From NCBI RefSeq assembly GCF_000764655.1, contig NZ_JRGL01000020.1, forward strand, positions 1 through 64,000: a stretch of 64,000 nt of DNA, read 5' to 3'. The translations under genes were made by a program, and so were the position numbers. This DNA comes from Aeromonas aquatica. GTDB taxonomy: Bacteria; Pseudomonadota; Gammaproteobacteria; Enterobacterales; Aeromonadaceae. The first letter of the stretch is position 1. Every line of letters begins with the position of its first letter. Under the pieces are notes generated by a model, which made no database searches, was not told the origin of the DNA, and was given only the letters and a program-made list of their open reading frames with translations. Positions 18,500 to 27,110 of this stretch are shown here, piece after piece.

Positions 18500-18580
18500 A
18501 TGAGTCGTTTTCAGGCCATTGCGCTAGAACCGGGACTGTATGGCACCTCGCACGGTTCGATATTCTTGGAGGTGATATGA
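18500..18580 (+). pseudogene. Copied 5' end of ybhA forming a 26-codon leader ORF
   Basis: GGAGGTGATATGAGTC and CAGGCCATTGCGCT occur here and again at the real start 77 nt downstream. The frame begins MSRFQAIALE (gene: MSHYQAIALD), and TATGGCACC later matches GATGGCACC. The TGA at 18578-18580 overlaps the ybhA ATG (18577) as ATGA. Confidence 0.8.
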
Positions 18581-19398
18581 GTCATTACCAGGCCATTGCG
18601 CTCGATATGGATGGCACCCTGCTGACCCGGGATCACAAGATCTCGTCCGCGACCCGGGCGGCGCTGGCGCAGGCCCGCGCCCACGATATCAAGGTGCTGC
18701 TGGTGACGGGCCGCCACTTCATGACGGCGCGCCCCTTCCACCACGAGTTGGCCCTCGACACCCCCATCATCTGCAGCAACGGCGCCTACCTCTACGATCC
18801 GCTGCAAGACAGTATCCTGGCGGGGGATCCCCTGTCGGTGGCGCCCCTTCGAGCGCTGCTGGCCGAGGTCGAGGCCCAGCAGATGGAGGCGCAGTTCCAC
18901 CTGAGCGACGGCATCGGCTACATCGGTTGCGAGGAGTATGTCACCCGCATCCAGAGTCGGTCGGATAAGCTGCCGGCGCACCTCAAGATCTCCCTGCTGC
19001 CGGCGGAGGATATCGAGGCCTGGCTGCAGAAACCAGTCTGGAAGTTGGAGCTGTTCAGTCAGGATCCCGGCCGCTTGCATCGCTTCGTGGGGGAGGTGGT
19101 GCAGGGTCTGCCCTTTACCCAGGACTGGGCGGCGCCCTATGCGGTGGAGCTGGTGCAACCCGGTTGCAGCAAGGGCAACCGGCTGGCCCAGTGGGCCGCG
19201 AGCGAAGGCATTGCGATGGAAAACGTGGTGGCGTTTGGGGATAACAACAACGACATCAGCATGTTCGAGCAGGTGGGGCTGGCGGTGGCCATGGGCAATG
19301 CGGCGCCCCAGATCCAGGCGCACGCCCACCAGGTCACCGCCGATCACAACGAGGATGGCATCGCGCTGGCACTGCAGCGCTGGGTACTGCCCTCCTGA
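18577..19398 (+). CDS. ybhA: HAD-family (Cof-type) phosphatase, pyridoxal phosphatase-like
   Basis: The 273-residue protein is a HAD phosphatase with a C2B cap. Motif I is LDMDGTLL (Asp10 and Asp12), motif II is VTGRH, motif III has the conserved Lys in SKGNRL, and motif IV is FGDNNNDISM. The stretch RPFHHELALDTPIICSNGAYLYD closely follows E. coli YbhA, which dephosphorylates pyridoxal phosphate and some sugar phosphates. GGAGG lies 4 nt upstream of the ATG. A copied 5' end precedes it. A possible, weak echo of its 3' end (ACTGCC...CCTGATC) occurs about 49 nt beyond the stop. Confidence 0.88.
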   Translation: MSHYQAIALDMDGTLLTRDHKISSATRAALAQARAHDIKVLLVTGRHFMTARPFHHELALDTPIICSNGAYLYDPLQDSILAGDPLSVAPLRALLAEVEAQQMEAQFHLSDGIGYIGCEEYVTRIQSRSDKLPAHLKISLLPAEDIEAWLQKPVWKLELFSQDPGRLHRFVGEVVQGLPFTQDWAAPYAVELVQPGCSKGNRLAQWAASEGIAMENVVAFGDNNNDISMFEQVGLAVAMGNAAPQIQAHAHQVTADHNEDGIALALQRWVLPS

Positions 19399-19490
19399 TC
19401 TCTCGAAAGATTGGGACCAGGGGGCACTGCCGTCGGGGCGCCCCTGATCCTCATTGGAGGCGCGGGAGGGGATAGCGCCCTCCTCGACGA

Positions 19491-20054
19491 TCAGCTGCCG
19501 AAGGAGAACTGGATCACCCGATCCGGGAAGCGGATGCGGTTGTACTCCCGGCGAACGCCTTCGTAGTGGCGCACGGCCCTGTCACGCTGGGCGCGGTAGT
19601 AGTCCCGCTGTTTGCTGTCGCTCTCGCCCCGGATCTGCTGATCCAGCTGGTAGATGTTGCGCTCGGTCCGCTCCAGTTCCTGCTCCAGCTCGCCGAGGCG
19701 CTGTGCCAGCAGGAATTCCTTGCGACCGCGTTCGAACTGGGTGAGGAAGGTCGTGTCGTTGGGGCAGACCCCCAGGTATTCGTTCCCCTCCCGCCCCTTG
19801 CTGTAGGCAAGCTCGGGGATGCAGTAGAGCTCCAGTCCCTTGGCGTAGCCCCGCTGCCACTCGGCCTCGTCCACCTTGAGGCCATATTCGCCACAGGTCT
19901 TGCTGTAACCGGCGCTGGCCGCCCGGGTCTTGCCCTCTGTCCCGTCCTGATAGCCCTGGTTGTACCAACTCATGGCGCGGCACTCCTCTTCCGACAGCGA
20001 ACCGCAACCGGCGAGCAACAGGGGCAGGGTCAGCAACAGCATCCTGGGGGACAT
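19491..20054 (-). CDS. DUF2799 lipoprotein
   Basis: A 187-residue lipoprotein: the signal peptide ends in the lipobox LLAGC (Cys at about residue 17). The body matches DUF2799 in the pattern WYNQGYQDGTEG...CG.YGL and YCIPELAYSKGREG. A C-terminal region rich in Glu, Gln and Arg is probably coiled coil. Function is unknown. The start at 20054 has TAGGAG 7 nt upstream; an earlier ATG would put a polar stretch before the signal peptide. Confidence 0.8.
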   Translation of the reverse strand: MSPRMLLLTLPLLLAGCGSLSEEECRAMSWYNQGYQDGTEGKTRAASAGYSKTCGEYGLKVDEAEWQRGYAKGLELYCIPELAYSKGREGNEYLGVCPNDTTFLTQFERGRKEFLLAQRLGELEQELERTERNIYQLDQQIRGESDSKQRDYYRAQRDRAVRHYEGVRREYNRIRFPDRVIQFSFGS

Positions 20055-20249
20055 GGGAGGGCTCCTAATGTGAAAGTGCAGGCATTCTAGAGAGGATGGA
20101 CGATCAGGACAAGTCTCCACCGCAACCGGGATAACATGATGTTTTTATCAATACTTTCAACCTGTTGCGGACGCAGTCCTGGCAGACTTTTCTTGCCGGG
20201 ATTGGCAGGGTAAACTGCGCCTACTTTTAACTGGCGCGTAACAAAAACA
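20055..20249. other. Divergent intergenic region
   Basis: 195 bp between the lipoprotein gene and the oxygenase gene. No further features recognised. Confidence 0.4.
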
Positions 20250-21089
20250 ATGAAAGTCCTGACCGTCGATTATCGCTCCCCCGATGCGGCCGAGCGCTTC
20301 ACCGAATCCCTGCGTACTACCGGCTTCGGGGTGTTGACCAATCACCCCATCCCCAAGGAGCTGGTGCAGTCCATCTATGACAACTGGTATCGCTTCTTCA
20401 TGAGCGAGCAGAAGCACGACTTCCTGTTCAAGCGCGAGACCCAGGACGGCTACTTCCCGCCGTCGGTGTCCGAGGTGGCCAAGGGCAACACCCAGAAAGA
20501 CCTCAAGGAGTACTTCCATCTCTACCCCTGGGGTCAGATGCCGGAGGAGCTGAAGGCCCAGGCGATGGAGTACTATGCCCTCGCCAACAACCTGGCCGCC
20601 GAGCTGCTCGGCTGGGTGGAGCAGTACACCCCGAAGGACATCGCCGCCCACTACAGCTGCCCGCTCTCCTCCATGATCGAAGAGAGCCAGAAGACCCTGC
20701 TGCGGGTGCTGCACTACCCGCCGTTCGACGGCACAGAGGCGCCGGGGGCTATCCGTGCCGCCGCCCACGAGGACATCAACCTGCTCACCATTTTGCCCGC
20801 CGCCAACGAGCCTGGCCTGCAGGTGAAGGGATCCGATGGTGAATGGATGGACGTGCCCTGCGACTTTGGCACCCTCATCATCAACATCGGTGACATGCTG
20901 CAGGAGGCCTCCCACGGCTACTACCCCTCCACCACCCATCGCGTCATCAACCCGACCGGTGGCAGCGCCGCTAAGTCCCGCATCTCCCTGCCGCTGTTCC
21001 TGCACCCGCGCCCGGACGTGGTGCTCTCGGAGCGTCACACCGCCCACAGCTACCTGATGGAGCGGCTGCGGGAGCTGGGGGTGATCTAA
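20250..21089 (+). CDS. 2-oxoglutarate/Fe(II)-dependent oxygenase (isopenicillin N synthase-like)
   Basis: The 279-residue enzyme has the DIOX_N domain followed by the double-stranded beta-helix core. The iron triad is His/Asp in AHEDINLLTIL and a distal His in STTHRVINP. The co-substrate-binding RxS is in KSRISLPLF. Proteins of this group hydroxylate small molecules or make ethylene; the substrate here is unknown. It is monocistronic, with a terminator directly after it. Confidence 0.85.
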   Translation: MKVLTVDYRSPDAAERFTESLRTTGFGVLTNHPIPKELVQSIYDNWYRFFMSEQKHDFLFKRETQDGYFPPSVSEVAKGNTQKDLKEYFHLYPWGQMPEELKAQAMEYYALANNLAAELLGWVEQYTPKDIAAHYSCPLSSMIEESQKTLLRVLHYPPFDGTEAPGAIRAAAHEDINLLTILPAANEPGLQVKGSDGEWMDVPCDFGTLIINIGDMLQEASHGYYPSTTHRVINPTGGSAAKSRISLPLFLHPRPDVVLSERHTAHSYLMERLRELGVI

Positions 21090-21114
21090 CCTGACGCCCA
21101 CCTTTAAGGGACCG

Positions 21115-21143
21115 AAAACCGGAGCAAATAGGCTCCGGTTTTT
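21115..21143 (+). terminator. Terminator after the oxygenase gene
   Basis: AAAACCGGAGC/GCTCCGGTTTT hairpin followed by T residues. Confidence 0.85.
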
Positions 21144-21300
21144 ATTGGGTGGCATCTTTGGGTAGAAATCCGAATATTATTGGTCATTGCTGCCAATAAA
21201 GCGGTTTTACGCCGGATATACGCCGAGTGATTGCGCGCCCCCGGGCGTACTCTGGGCGCCATTTCGGGCCCCGTGGGTGGGCCCCTCGCTCGGAGTTCTT

Positions 21301-22614
21301 ATGCAGCAGTCCCAATGGTCATCCCGGCTCGGTTACATCCTGGCCGCCGCGGGTTCCGCGGTCGGTCTCGGCGCCATCTGGAAGTTCCCCTATGTCACCG
21401 CCGCCAACGGCGGTGGCGCCTTCCTGCTGGTGTTCCTGCTGTTCAGCTTCACCCTGGGGGTGGCGGTGCTGATGGGAGAGACCCTGCTCGGCAGCCTGAG
21501 CCGGCGCGGGGTGGTGGGGGCCTTCGGCACGCTGCTGGGCCAACGCTGGCGCTGGGTCGGTGCCATGGGGCTCTTGTGCAGCCTGCTCATCTTCTGTTTC
21601 TACAGCGTGGTCGGCGGCTGGACCCTGGGCTACACCGGCATGGCGCTGGCGGGTGAGCTGCGCCACGGGGACGGGGCGGCGCTCACCGCCCGCTTCAACG
21701 ACTACGTCGGGGATCCGCTCTGGCCCGTGCTGACCCACCTGCTGTTCGCCGGTCTCACCTGGTGGTTCGTGCAGGGCGGGGTACAAAAAGGGGTGGAGCG
21801 CACCCTGCGCTGGATGATGCCGGCCCTGTTCATCATGATCCTGCTGCTGGTGGCCTTCGGCCTGACCCTGCCCAATGCCATGGCCGGGGTGCGCCACTTC
21901 CTGCTGCCGGACTTCAGCAAGCTCGGCATGTCCGGGGTGCTGGACGCCCTGGGGCTGGCCTTCTTCTCCCTCTCCATCGGGCTTGGCATCCACACCACCT
22001 ATGGCGCCTACCTGCCCTCCAGCGAAGGGGTTGGCCGCTCCAGCCTCTGGGTGGTACTGCTGGCGAGCCTGATCGCCGTGCTGGCGGGACTGATGATCTT
22101 CCCGGTGCTGGCCTCCACGGGGATTGACCCGACTGCCGGGCCGGGGCTCACCTTTATGACCATGCCGGCCGTGTTCCAGCAGTTGCCGTTCGGCCAGGGG
22201 CTGGCGGTGGTGTTCTTCGCCCTCTTGGTGGTGGCGGCGCTCTCGTCTTCCATCTCCCTGCTGGAGCATTTGCAGTGTTTCCTCTGCGAGAGTTTCGGCT
22301 GGTCGCGGCGCGCCTCCTGCGGCCTCATCACGGCGCTGGTGATGGCGGGGGGCATACCGGTCAGCCTGTCGTTCGGCCCCTGGGCGAGCATCACCCTGTT
22401 TGGCAAGAACATCTTCGAGCTGCTGGACTTCGTCACCTCCAACCTGCTGATGCCGCTGTTCGGCCTGGCCCTCACCCTGCTGCTTGGCTGGCAGCTCGGC
22501 CGCAAGGCGCTGCCCGAGGGATTGGCTCCCCACTGGCGCCAGCTGGTGATGGGTTGCTGGCGCTGGCTGGCCCCCTTGCTCATCGGCGGCATCCTGGTGC
22601 GGGGTCTGCTGTAA
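21301..22614 (+). CDS. Sodium-dependent NSS-family transporter, copy 1
   Basis: A 437-residue inner-membrane protein of the neurotransmitter:sodium symporter family. The N-terminus (SSRLGYILAAAGSAVGLGAIWKFP) is the unwound TM1 signature that binds sodium and the substrate carboxylate. Eleven to twelve hydrophobic segments follow. Bacterial members import amino acids. The ATG at 21301 has GGAG upstream. A second, equally long paralogue follows 428 bp downstream on the same strand, showing a tandem gene duplication. Confidence 0.9.
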   Translation: MQQSQWSSRLGYILAAAGSAVGLGAIWKFPYVTAANGGGAFLLVFLLFSFTLGVAVLMGETLLGSLSRRGVVGAFGTLLGQRWRWVGAMGLLCSLLIFCFYSVVGGWTLGYTGMALAGELRHGDGAALTARFNDYVGDPLWPVLTHLLFAGLTWWFVQGGVQKGVERTLRWMMPALFIMILLLVAFGLTLPNAMAGVRHFLLPDFSKLGMSGVLDALGLAFFSLSIGLGIHTTYGAYLPSSEGVGRSSLWVVLLASLIAVLAGLMIFPVLASTGIDPTAGPGLTFMTMPAVFQQLPFGQGLAVVFFALLVVAALSSSISLLEHLQCFLCESFGWSRRASCGLITALVMAGGIPVSLSFGPWASITLFGKNIFELLDFVTSNLLMPLFGLALTLLLGWQLGRKALPEGLAPHWRQLVMGCWRWLAPLLIGGILVRGLL

Positions 22615-23041
22615 ACTCGGCGGCGGGCCCCAGGTCCACCGCCTTGAACTGCCATGATGATATGGCCGCCGGGTGGTCAGCGTTCATCGTCGTGGCGGGA
22701 TTGACCATATGGAAAAATCCAACAAAGCGGGCCTTGTCGATATTTTTGATGGGTAATTTGATTTTTTTAACCATCAATATTCTGTTTTATGGGCCCATGG
22801 GGACTATTAACTGTCAACCTCTCTTTCCATGGTTTAGGCTGTGCCCCCTGTTTTGCGTTCGGGTCACCCCCTCATGTCACCTTTCATCACCTCCTTTGGT
22901 CGATTTTTTAGCTCGCAAGAGAGGTGACCTTGCACGCGCAGTTTGTCTGAATGTTCATTGCAAAGGTCGCCAGAGGCGGCCTTTTTTATTTCCCGTCATG
23001 GTCAGGAGTCTCGATTCGATGTTGTCTTCCCCGGAGGTTGT
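22615..23041. other. Long gap between the two NSS genes
   Basis: 427 bp that is more AT-rich than its flanks, with no convincing gene. It contains an inverted repeat TCACCTC/GAGGTGA (around 22889-22924) and a hairpin with T6 (AAAGGTCGCC/GGCGGCCTTT, 22962-22987). That hairpin lies only 55 nt before the second transporter, so it could be an attenuator rather than a plain terminator. Confidence 0.6.
22962..22987 (+). terminator. Hairpin upstream of NSS copy 2
   Basis: Stem AAAGGTCGCC/GGCGGCCTTT with a 3-nt loop and a T-run. It may end a leader transcript. Confidence 0.65.
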
Positions 23042-24355
23042 ATGAGCCAGGTTCAGTGGTCTTCCCGTCTTGGGCATGTGTTGGCGGCAGCCGGCACCGC
23101 TATCGGCCTCGGTGCCATCTGGAAGTTTCCCTATGTGACCGCCACCAACGGCGGCGGCGCTTTCCTGCTGGTGTTCCTGCTGTTCAGCTTCACCCTGGGG
23201 GTAGCGGTGCTGGTGGGGGAGACATTGCTCGGCAGCCGCAGTCAGCGCGGGGTGCTCGGCGCCTTCAACCAGCTGGTGGGGCCGAACTGGCGCTGGATGG
23301 GCTACATGGGGATACTGTGCGGCTTCTTCATCTACAGCTTCTACAGCGTGGTGGGGGGCTGGACCGTGGGCTATGCGGCGCTGGCGGTGATGGGCAAGCT
23401 GAACCTGAGCGAGGGTTCGGCGCTGACCGCCCTGTTCAACGGCTATGTCAGCCATCCCGGGTGGCCGGTGCTGACCCATCTGGTGTTTGCCGCGCTCACC
23501 TGGTGGTTCGTGCAGGGGGGCATCCAGAAGGGGGTGGAGCGGGCCCTGCGCTGGATGATGCCGGCGCTGTTCATCATGATGTTGCTGCTGGTGGGGGTGG
23601 GGCTCTCCATGCCGGGCTCCATGGCCGGGGTGCGCCAGCTGCTGCTGCCGGACTTCTCCATGCTGACCGGTCAGAGCGTGCTGGACGCCCTGGGACTCGC
23701 CTTCTTCTCCCTCTCCATCGGCCTGGGGGTGCATACCACCTATGGCGCTTACCTGCCAAACAGCGAGGGGGTGTTGAAATCCGGGGTCTGGGTGGTGACC
23801 CTGGCGAGCCTCATCTCGGTGCTGGCAGGCTTGATGATCTTCCCGGCACTGGCCTCGACCGGCATCGATCCCACCGCCGGTCCCGGCCTCACCTTTATGA
23901 CCATGCCCGCGGTGTTCAGTCACCTGCCGTTCGGCCAGGGGCTTGGGGTGGTCTTCTTCCTGCTGCTGCTGGTGGCGGCGCTCTCCTCCTCCATCTCCAT
24001 GCTGGAGCATTTGGTGCGCTTCACCACAGAGGAGTGGGGCTGGTCCCGGCGCGGTGCCTGCCGGGTGCTGACCCTGCTGATCATGGCCTCCGGCATCCCG
24101 GTCAGCCTGTCATTCGGCCCCTGGAGCGAGCTGACCCTGTTTGGCAAGACGATATTCGACTTGCTGGACTACCTCACCTCCAACCTGATGATGCCGCTGT
24201 TCGGCCTGGTGCTGACCCTGCTGCTGGGCTGGCGACTGGGAGACAGCATTCTGCCCGCCGACCTGTCGCCCTTTATGCGTGGCTGCCTGCTCTGGTGCTG
24301 GCGGCTGGTGGCGCCGCTGCTGATCGGCGGTATCCTGGTGCGAGGCATCATCTGA
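23042..24355 (+). CDS. Sodium-dependent NSS-family transporter, copy 2
   Basis: A 437-residue paralogue of the upstream transporter. The lengths are equal, and long stretches are identical, including the TM1 signature GLGAIWKFPYVTA and the IGLG-HTTYGAYLP segment of TM6. The N-terminus (VQWSSRLGHVLAAAGTA) fixes the ATG at 23042, with GGAGG 6 nt upstream. It probably imports an amino acid. A second copy of its last 13 codons lies downstream. Confidence 0.9.
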   Translation: MSQVQWSSRLGHVLAAAGTAIGLGAIWKFPYVTATNGGGAFLLVFLLFSFTLGVAVLVGETLLGSRSQRGVLGAFNQLVGPNWRWMGYMGILCGFFIYSFYSVVGGWTVGYAALAVMGKLNLSEGSALTALFNGYVSHPGWPVLTHLVFAALTWWFVQGGIQKGVERALRWMMPALFIMMLLLVGVGLSMPGSMAGVRQLLLPDFSMLTGQSVLDALGLAFFSLSIGLGVHTTYGAYLPNSEGVLKSGVWVVTLASLISVLAGLMIFPALASTGIDPTAGPGLTFMTMPAVFSHLPFGQGLGVVFFLLLLVAALSSSISMLEHLVRFTTEEWGWSRRGACRVLTLLIMASGIPVSLSFGPWSELTLFGKTIFDLLDYLTSNLMMPLFGLVLTLLLGWRLGDSILPADLSPFMRGCLLWCWRLVAPLLIGGILVRGII

Positions 24356-24362
24356 CCTCCTG

Positions 24363-24449
24363 TAGAGCCGGTTGTGGATAGCACGAGGATGTCGGTGGCC
24401 GGTGGTGTCATTGCTGATCGCCGGCATTCTGGTGCGAGGCATCATCTGA
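24363..24449 (+). pseudogene. Remnant of the 3' end of an NSS transporter gene
   Basis: After an in-frame TAG at 24363 the frame reads ...RWPVVSLLIAGILVRGII and stops at 24447-24449. The intact gene ends VAPLLIGGILVRGII 94 nt upstream. Three codon differences in the last 13 codons are one Gly to Ala change and two synonymous changes. A third transporter copy or a replaced allele probably lay here. Confidence 0.8.
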
Positions 24450-24477
24450 CGGGCTTAAAGAGATAAGGGATAAAGCG

Positions 24478-24508
24478 AGAGGGGTTGGCCAGTGGCCAAC
24501 CCCTCTTT
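24478..24508. terminator. Bidirectional terminator
   Basis: AGAGGGGTTGGCC/GGCCAACCCCTCT stem with a 3-nt loop, between the NSS remnant and the converging lipoprotein gene. Confidence 0.9.
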
Positions 24509-24530
24509 GTATCTGGGCATCTGGCGCTGC

Positions 24531-24995
24531 TTATTGCAGCCCCGGCCCCTTGGCGGAGAAGGGGCAGTCGGCCTGCTGGATGAGGTGGCGCCCCTGATGG
24601 CCATCTCCCTGCCAGACGAGATCGAGCTGACCGAGTCGGCCGAGGTGGCGCAGCTCGAACTCGTAACGCAGGCAGGGGTTGTCCGTGGGCAGCGCCTTCA
24701 TGCCCGCCGGCAGTTGATAGCGATAGCGCAGCAGGGGGCCATCCTGCAGTGCTATCTCTGCGGGCACCAGCCCTTCCGCCGTGGGGGAGGGCGCCTCGAG
24801 ATAGCGACGCAGGGCGACGGGGGCGTCAATGGCCTTCTGGTAGTGGAGCCCGTTCATGGCCGCCAGCTCCTCCTCCAGCCGTGCCAGCTCCCCTTCCAGT
24901 CCGCTCAGGGCCTGGCCGAGCTGCTGATGGGCGGGGGCGGCACAGCCTCCCAGCAGCAGGGTCATGAGTAACAGGGGGGCGCGGGGTGGCAACAT
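24531..24995 (-). CDS. Hypothetical lipoprotein
   Basis: A 154-residue protein with signal peptide and lipobox LLGGC (Cys about residue 18). A Glu/Leu-rich helix (ELARLEEELAAM) follows, then a compact C-terminal part with two cysteines that could pair. No family was recognised. The start at 24995 has AAGGAG closely upstream. It lies between the MocR gene and a terminator and may be co-transcribed with the MocR gene, as the gap is only 27 nt. Confidence 0.65.
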   Translation of the reverse strand: MLPPRAPLLLMTLLLGGCAAPAHQQLGQALSGLEGELARLEEELAAMNGLHYQKAIDAPVALRRYLEAPSPTAEGLVPAEIALQDGPLLRYRYQLPAGMKALPTDNPCLRYEFELRHLGRLGQLDLVWQGDGHQGRHLIQQADCPFSAKGPGLQ

Positions 24996-25022
24996 GAAGG
25001 CTCCTTCTGGGCGGGCCACTGA

Positions 25023-26396
25023 CTATAGCAGGGGATTGGTCGGCGGCGCGCGGCGCAGCAGGCCGGCGAGACGCTCGAGCCCCTCGGCGACACGGGCGTC
25101 GGTGGCGGGCTGGCTGAGGCTCAGGCGCACCCCCTGCGGCGCGGCAAATTGGCCGGCGGCGAAGTGTTCCCCACTGGCGACCCCGACGTCAAGGGCGTTG
25201 GCCGCCTCGGCAAACTCCTGACTGCGCCAAGGCTCGGGCAGGGGTAGCCAGGCGTGCATGGAGCCCGGCTGCCAGCGGGCGCCTGGCAGCAGGTGGCGCA
25301 GCAACTCTCCCCGGCGCGCCAGGATCCGTCTCTGCAGCTCGATGAGCGGCATGATCTGGTGCTGGCTCACCAGCTTGCAGGCCAGCTCGATGAGCAGCGG
25401 GCTCACCATCCAGCTCGACAGCCGCATCGCCTGGGCGAAGCCGTTGCGCAGGGACGGCGGTGTCAGCACGAAACCGACGCGCAGGCCGCCGCAGGCGATC
25501 TTGGCCAGGCTGCCGAGGTAGATGACCCGCTCCGGCGCGAGATTGACCAGGGGGGGAGTGGTGGTCTCCGGCAGCAGGCCGTTGACGTCGTCCTCGATGA
25601 TCAGCAGGTCGTGGCGACGGGCGATAGAGACTATGGCCTCCCGCCGCGCCAGGCTCATGATGGCGGTGGTGGGGTTCTGCAGGGTGGGGGTCAAATAGAG
25701 CAACTTGGCCCGCCGCTGGCGGCAGGCCGCATCCAGCGCCGCCGGGATCAAGCCCTCCTCGTCCAGCGGCAGGCCCACCACCTGGTTCTTCAGCTGGCGC
25801 GCGTTGCCCAGCATGCCGGGGTAGCTGAGGCCCTCGCACAGGATGGTTTCCCCCACGCAGCCGGTGGCGAGCAGGGCCAGCATGATGCCGTGCTGGGCAC
25901 CGTGGCTGAACAGCAGGTGCTCCTCGCGGCAATGGACCCCCAGGCCGGTGAGCCAGTCGACGAACAGCTGGCGCTGCTCGAGCCGTCCCGCCTCCTTGTC
26001 ATAGCCGAGCAGGGCATTGAGATCCCCTTCCGCCAGCTCGTTCAGCATGGGCTTGATGATGGCGGCCCTGTCCAGCTGCACCGGCAGGTTCTGCCAAAGC
26101 TCGATGCGGTGACTGTCTTCGTTGCGGATCACCCACTCGTTTGCCGGATCCGCCTCCCCCCTGACCCAGGTGCCGTGGCCCACCCTGGCGGCCAGCAGGC
26201 CGCGCCGTTCGGCCTCGGCGTAGGCGCGGGTGACGGTGCCGACCGTCACGCCGAGCTTGTCCGCCAGCGCCCGCATGGTCGGCAGCCGGGTCTGGGGCGG
26301 CAGGGTGCCGCCATGGATGGCCTGCTCTATGGCCTTGACCAGTTTCAGGTAGAGGGGGCCTTCGAAGGCATCGAGGTTGGGGGTCCAGATTGTCAT
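25023..26396 (-). CDS. MocR-type regulator (GntR helix-turn-helix plus aminotransferase domain)
   Basis: The 457-residue protein has an N-terminal GntR winged helix (residues about 1-75) joined to a fold-type I aminotransferase domain. A conserved PLP-binding lysine is in LGSLAKIACGGLRVGF, and an NPTT segment precedes it. MocR proteins sense PLP and amino compounds and usually control a neighbouring transporter or enzyme gene. Here the divergent neighbour is a LysE exporter. The gap holds a perfect 16-bp palindrome and a second inverted repeat, which are probable operators. Confidence 0.9.
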   Translation of the reverse strand: MTIWTPNLDAFEGPLYLKLVKAIEQAIHGGTLPPQTRLPTMRALADKLGVTVGTVTRAYAEAERRGLLAARVGHGTWVRGEADPANEWVIRNEDSHRIELWQNLPVQLDRAAIIKPMLNELAEGDLNALLGYDKEAGRLEQRQLFVDWLTGLGVHCREEHLLFSHGAQHGIMLALLATGCVGETILCEGLSYPGMLGNARQLKNQVVGLPLDEEGLIPAALDAACRQRRAKLLYLTPTLQNPTTAIMSLARREAIVSIARRHDLLIIEDDVNGLLPETTTPPLVNLAPERVIYLGSLAKIACGGLRVGFVLTPPSLRNGFAQAMRLSSWMVSPLLIELACKLVSQHQIMPLIELQRRILARRGELLRHLLPGARWQPGSMHAWLPLPEPWRSQEFAEAANALDVGVASGEHFAAGQFAAPQGVRLSLSQPATDARVAEGLERLAGLLRRAPPTNPLL

Positions 26397-26421
26397 GGTG
26401 ACAATAAATCCATTGATCGCA

Positions 26422-26436
26422 ATATTGTCTCAATAT
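26422..26436. promoter_or_regulatory. Inverted repeat near the MocR start
   Basis: ATATTG-TCT-CAATAT. Its half-site resembles that of the 16-bp palindrome at 26475, so it may be a second operator for autoregulation. Confidence 0.55.
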
Positions 26437-26474
26437 AGCGTGAATATCAGCCGTTAAACAACCTCGATACCCAC

Positions 26475-26490
26475 ATTGTATCGATACAAT
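26475..26490. promoter_or_regulatory. Perfect 16-bp palindrome, probable MocR operator
   Basis: ATTGTATCGATACAAT is fully self-complementary and lies 23 nt before the LysE start, in the shared control region. Confidence 0.7.
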
Positions 26491-26513
26491 ATGATCTGAT
26501 GGGAGATAAATCC

Positions 26514-27110
26514 ATGACCATGGAATGGTATGCCACCCTGTTTGGCTTCGCCCTGCTCACCTGTGGCACCCCGGGGCCCAACAATCTCATGTTGACGGCA
26601 TCCGGTGCCAACTTCGGGGTGCGCCGCACCCTGCCGCATCTGATAGGTGTGGTGGTGGGCCAGCCGGTGCTGCAACTGGTGCTGGCGCTGGGCTTCTATC
26701 CGTTGTTCGAGCGCTGGCCCCTGCTCAAGCTGAGCCTGCAGGTGCTGGGCAGCCTCTATCTGCTGTGGCTGGCGTGGCGCATCGCCGTGGCCGGTGCCCC
26801 CGGCGATCCGGCACGGCGCTCGCGTCCGCTGACCTTCCTGGAAGGGCTGGGCTTCCAGTTCCTCAACCCCAAGGCCTGGATGATGGGGATCTCGGCCATC
26901 AGTCTGTTTAGCCTGCCGGGGAGCGATTATTGGCCGAGCCTGTGGGGCATCATGTCCGTCTTCCCCATGGCGGGGTTGCCGGTCTGCTTCGCCTGGGTGC
27001 TGTTCGGTCATCAGCTCAGCCGCTGGATCAATTCGGATAAAGGCTGGCGCCGCCTCAACGGCAGCCTGGGCGCCCTGACCGCGCTCTGTGTGGTGATGCT
27101 CTGGTATTGA
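26514..27110 (+). CDS. LysE-family amino acid exporter, copy 1
   Basis: A 198-residue inner-membrane protein with about six hydrophobic segments. The family signature TCGTPGPNNLMLTASGANFG is near the N-terminus, and NPKAWMMG is near residue 120. Such proteins export amino acids or related compounds. GGGAG lies 8 nt before the ATG at 26514; ATGs at 26499 and 26520 are less well placed. It is divergent from the MocR regulator, its likely controller. Confidence 0.88.
   Translation: MTMEWYATLFGFALLTCGTPGPNNLMLTASGANFGVRRTLPHLIGVVVGQPVLQLVLALGFYPLFERWPLLKLSLQVLGSLYLLWLAWRIAVAGAPGDPARRSRPLTFLEGLGFQFLNPKAWMMGISAISLFSLPGSDYWPSLWGIMSVFPMAGLPVCFAWVLFGHQLSRWINSDKGWRRLNGSLGALTALCVVMLWY

Noticed and set aside
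17312-18580. Long +1 frame through the MFS gene ending at the ybhA start
   Set aside because: Only its last 27 codons (the copied ybhA start) are meaningful; the rest is a shadow of the transporter.
19396-19460. Possible remnant of the ybhA 3' end
   Set aside because: ACTGCC and CCTGATC recur 49 nt downstream, but an insertion must be assumed and the match is too short to list with the others.
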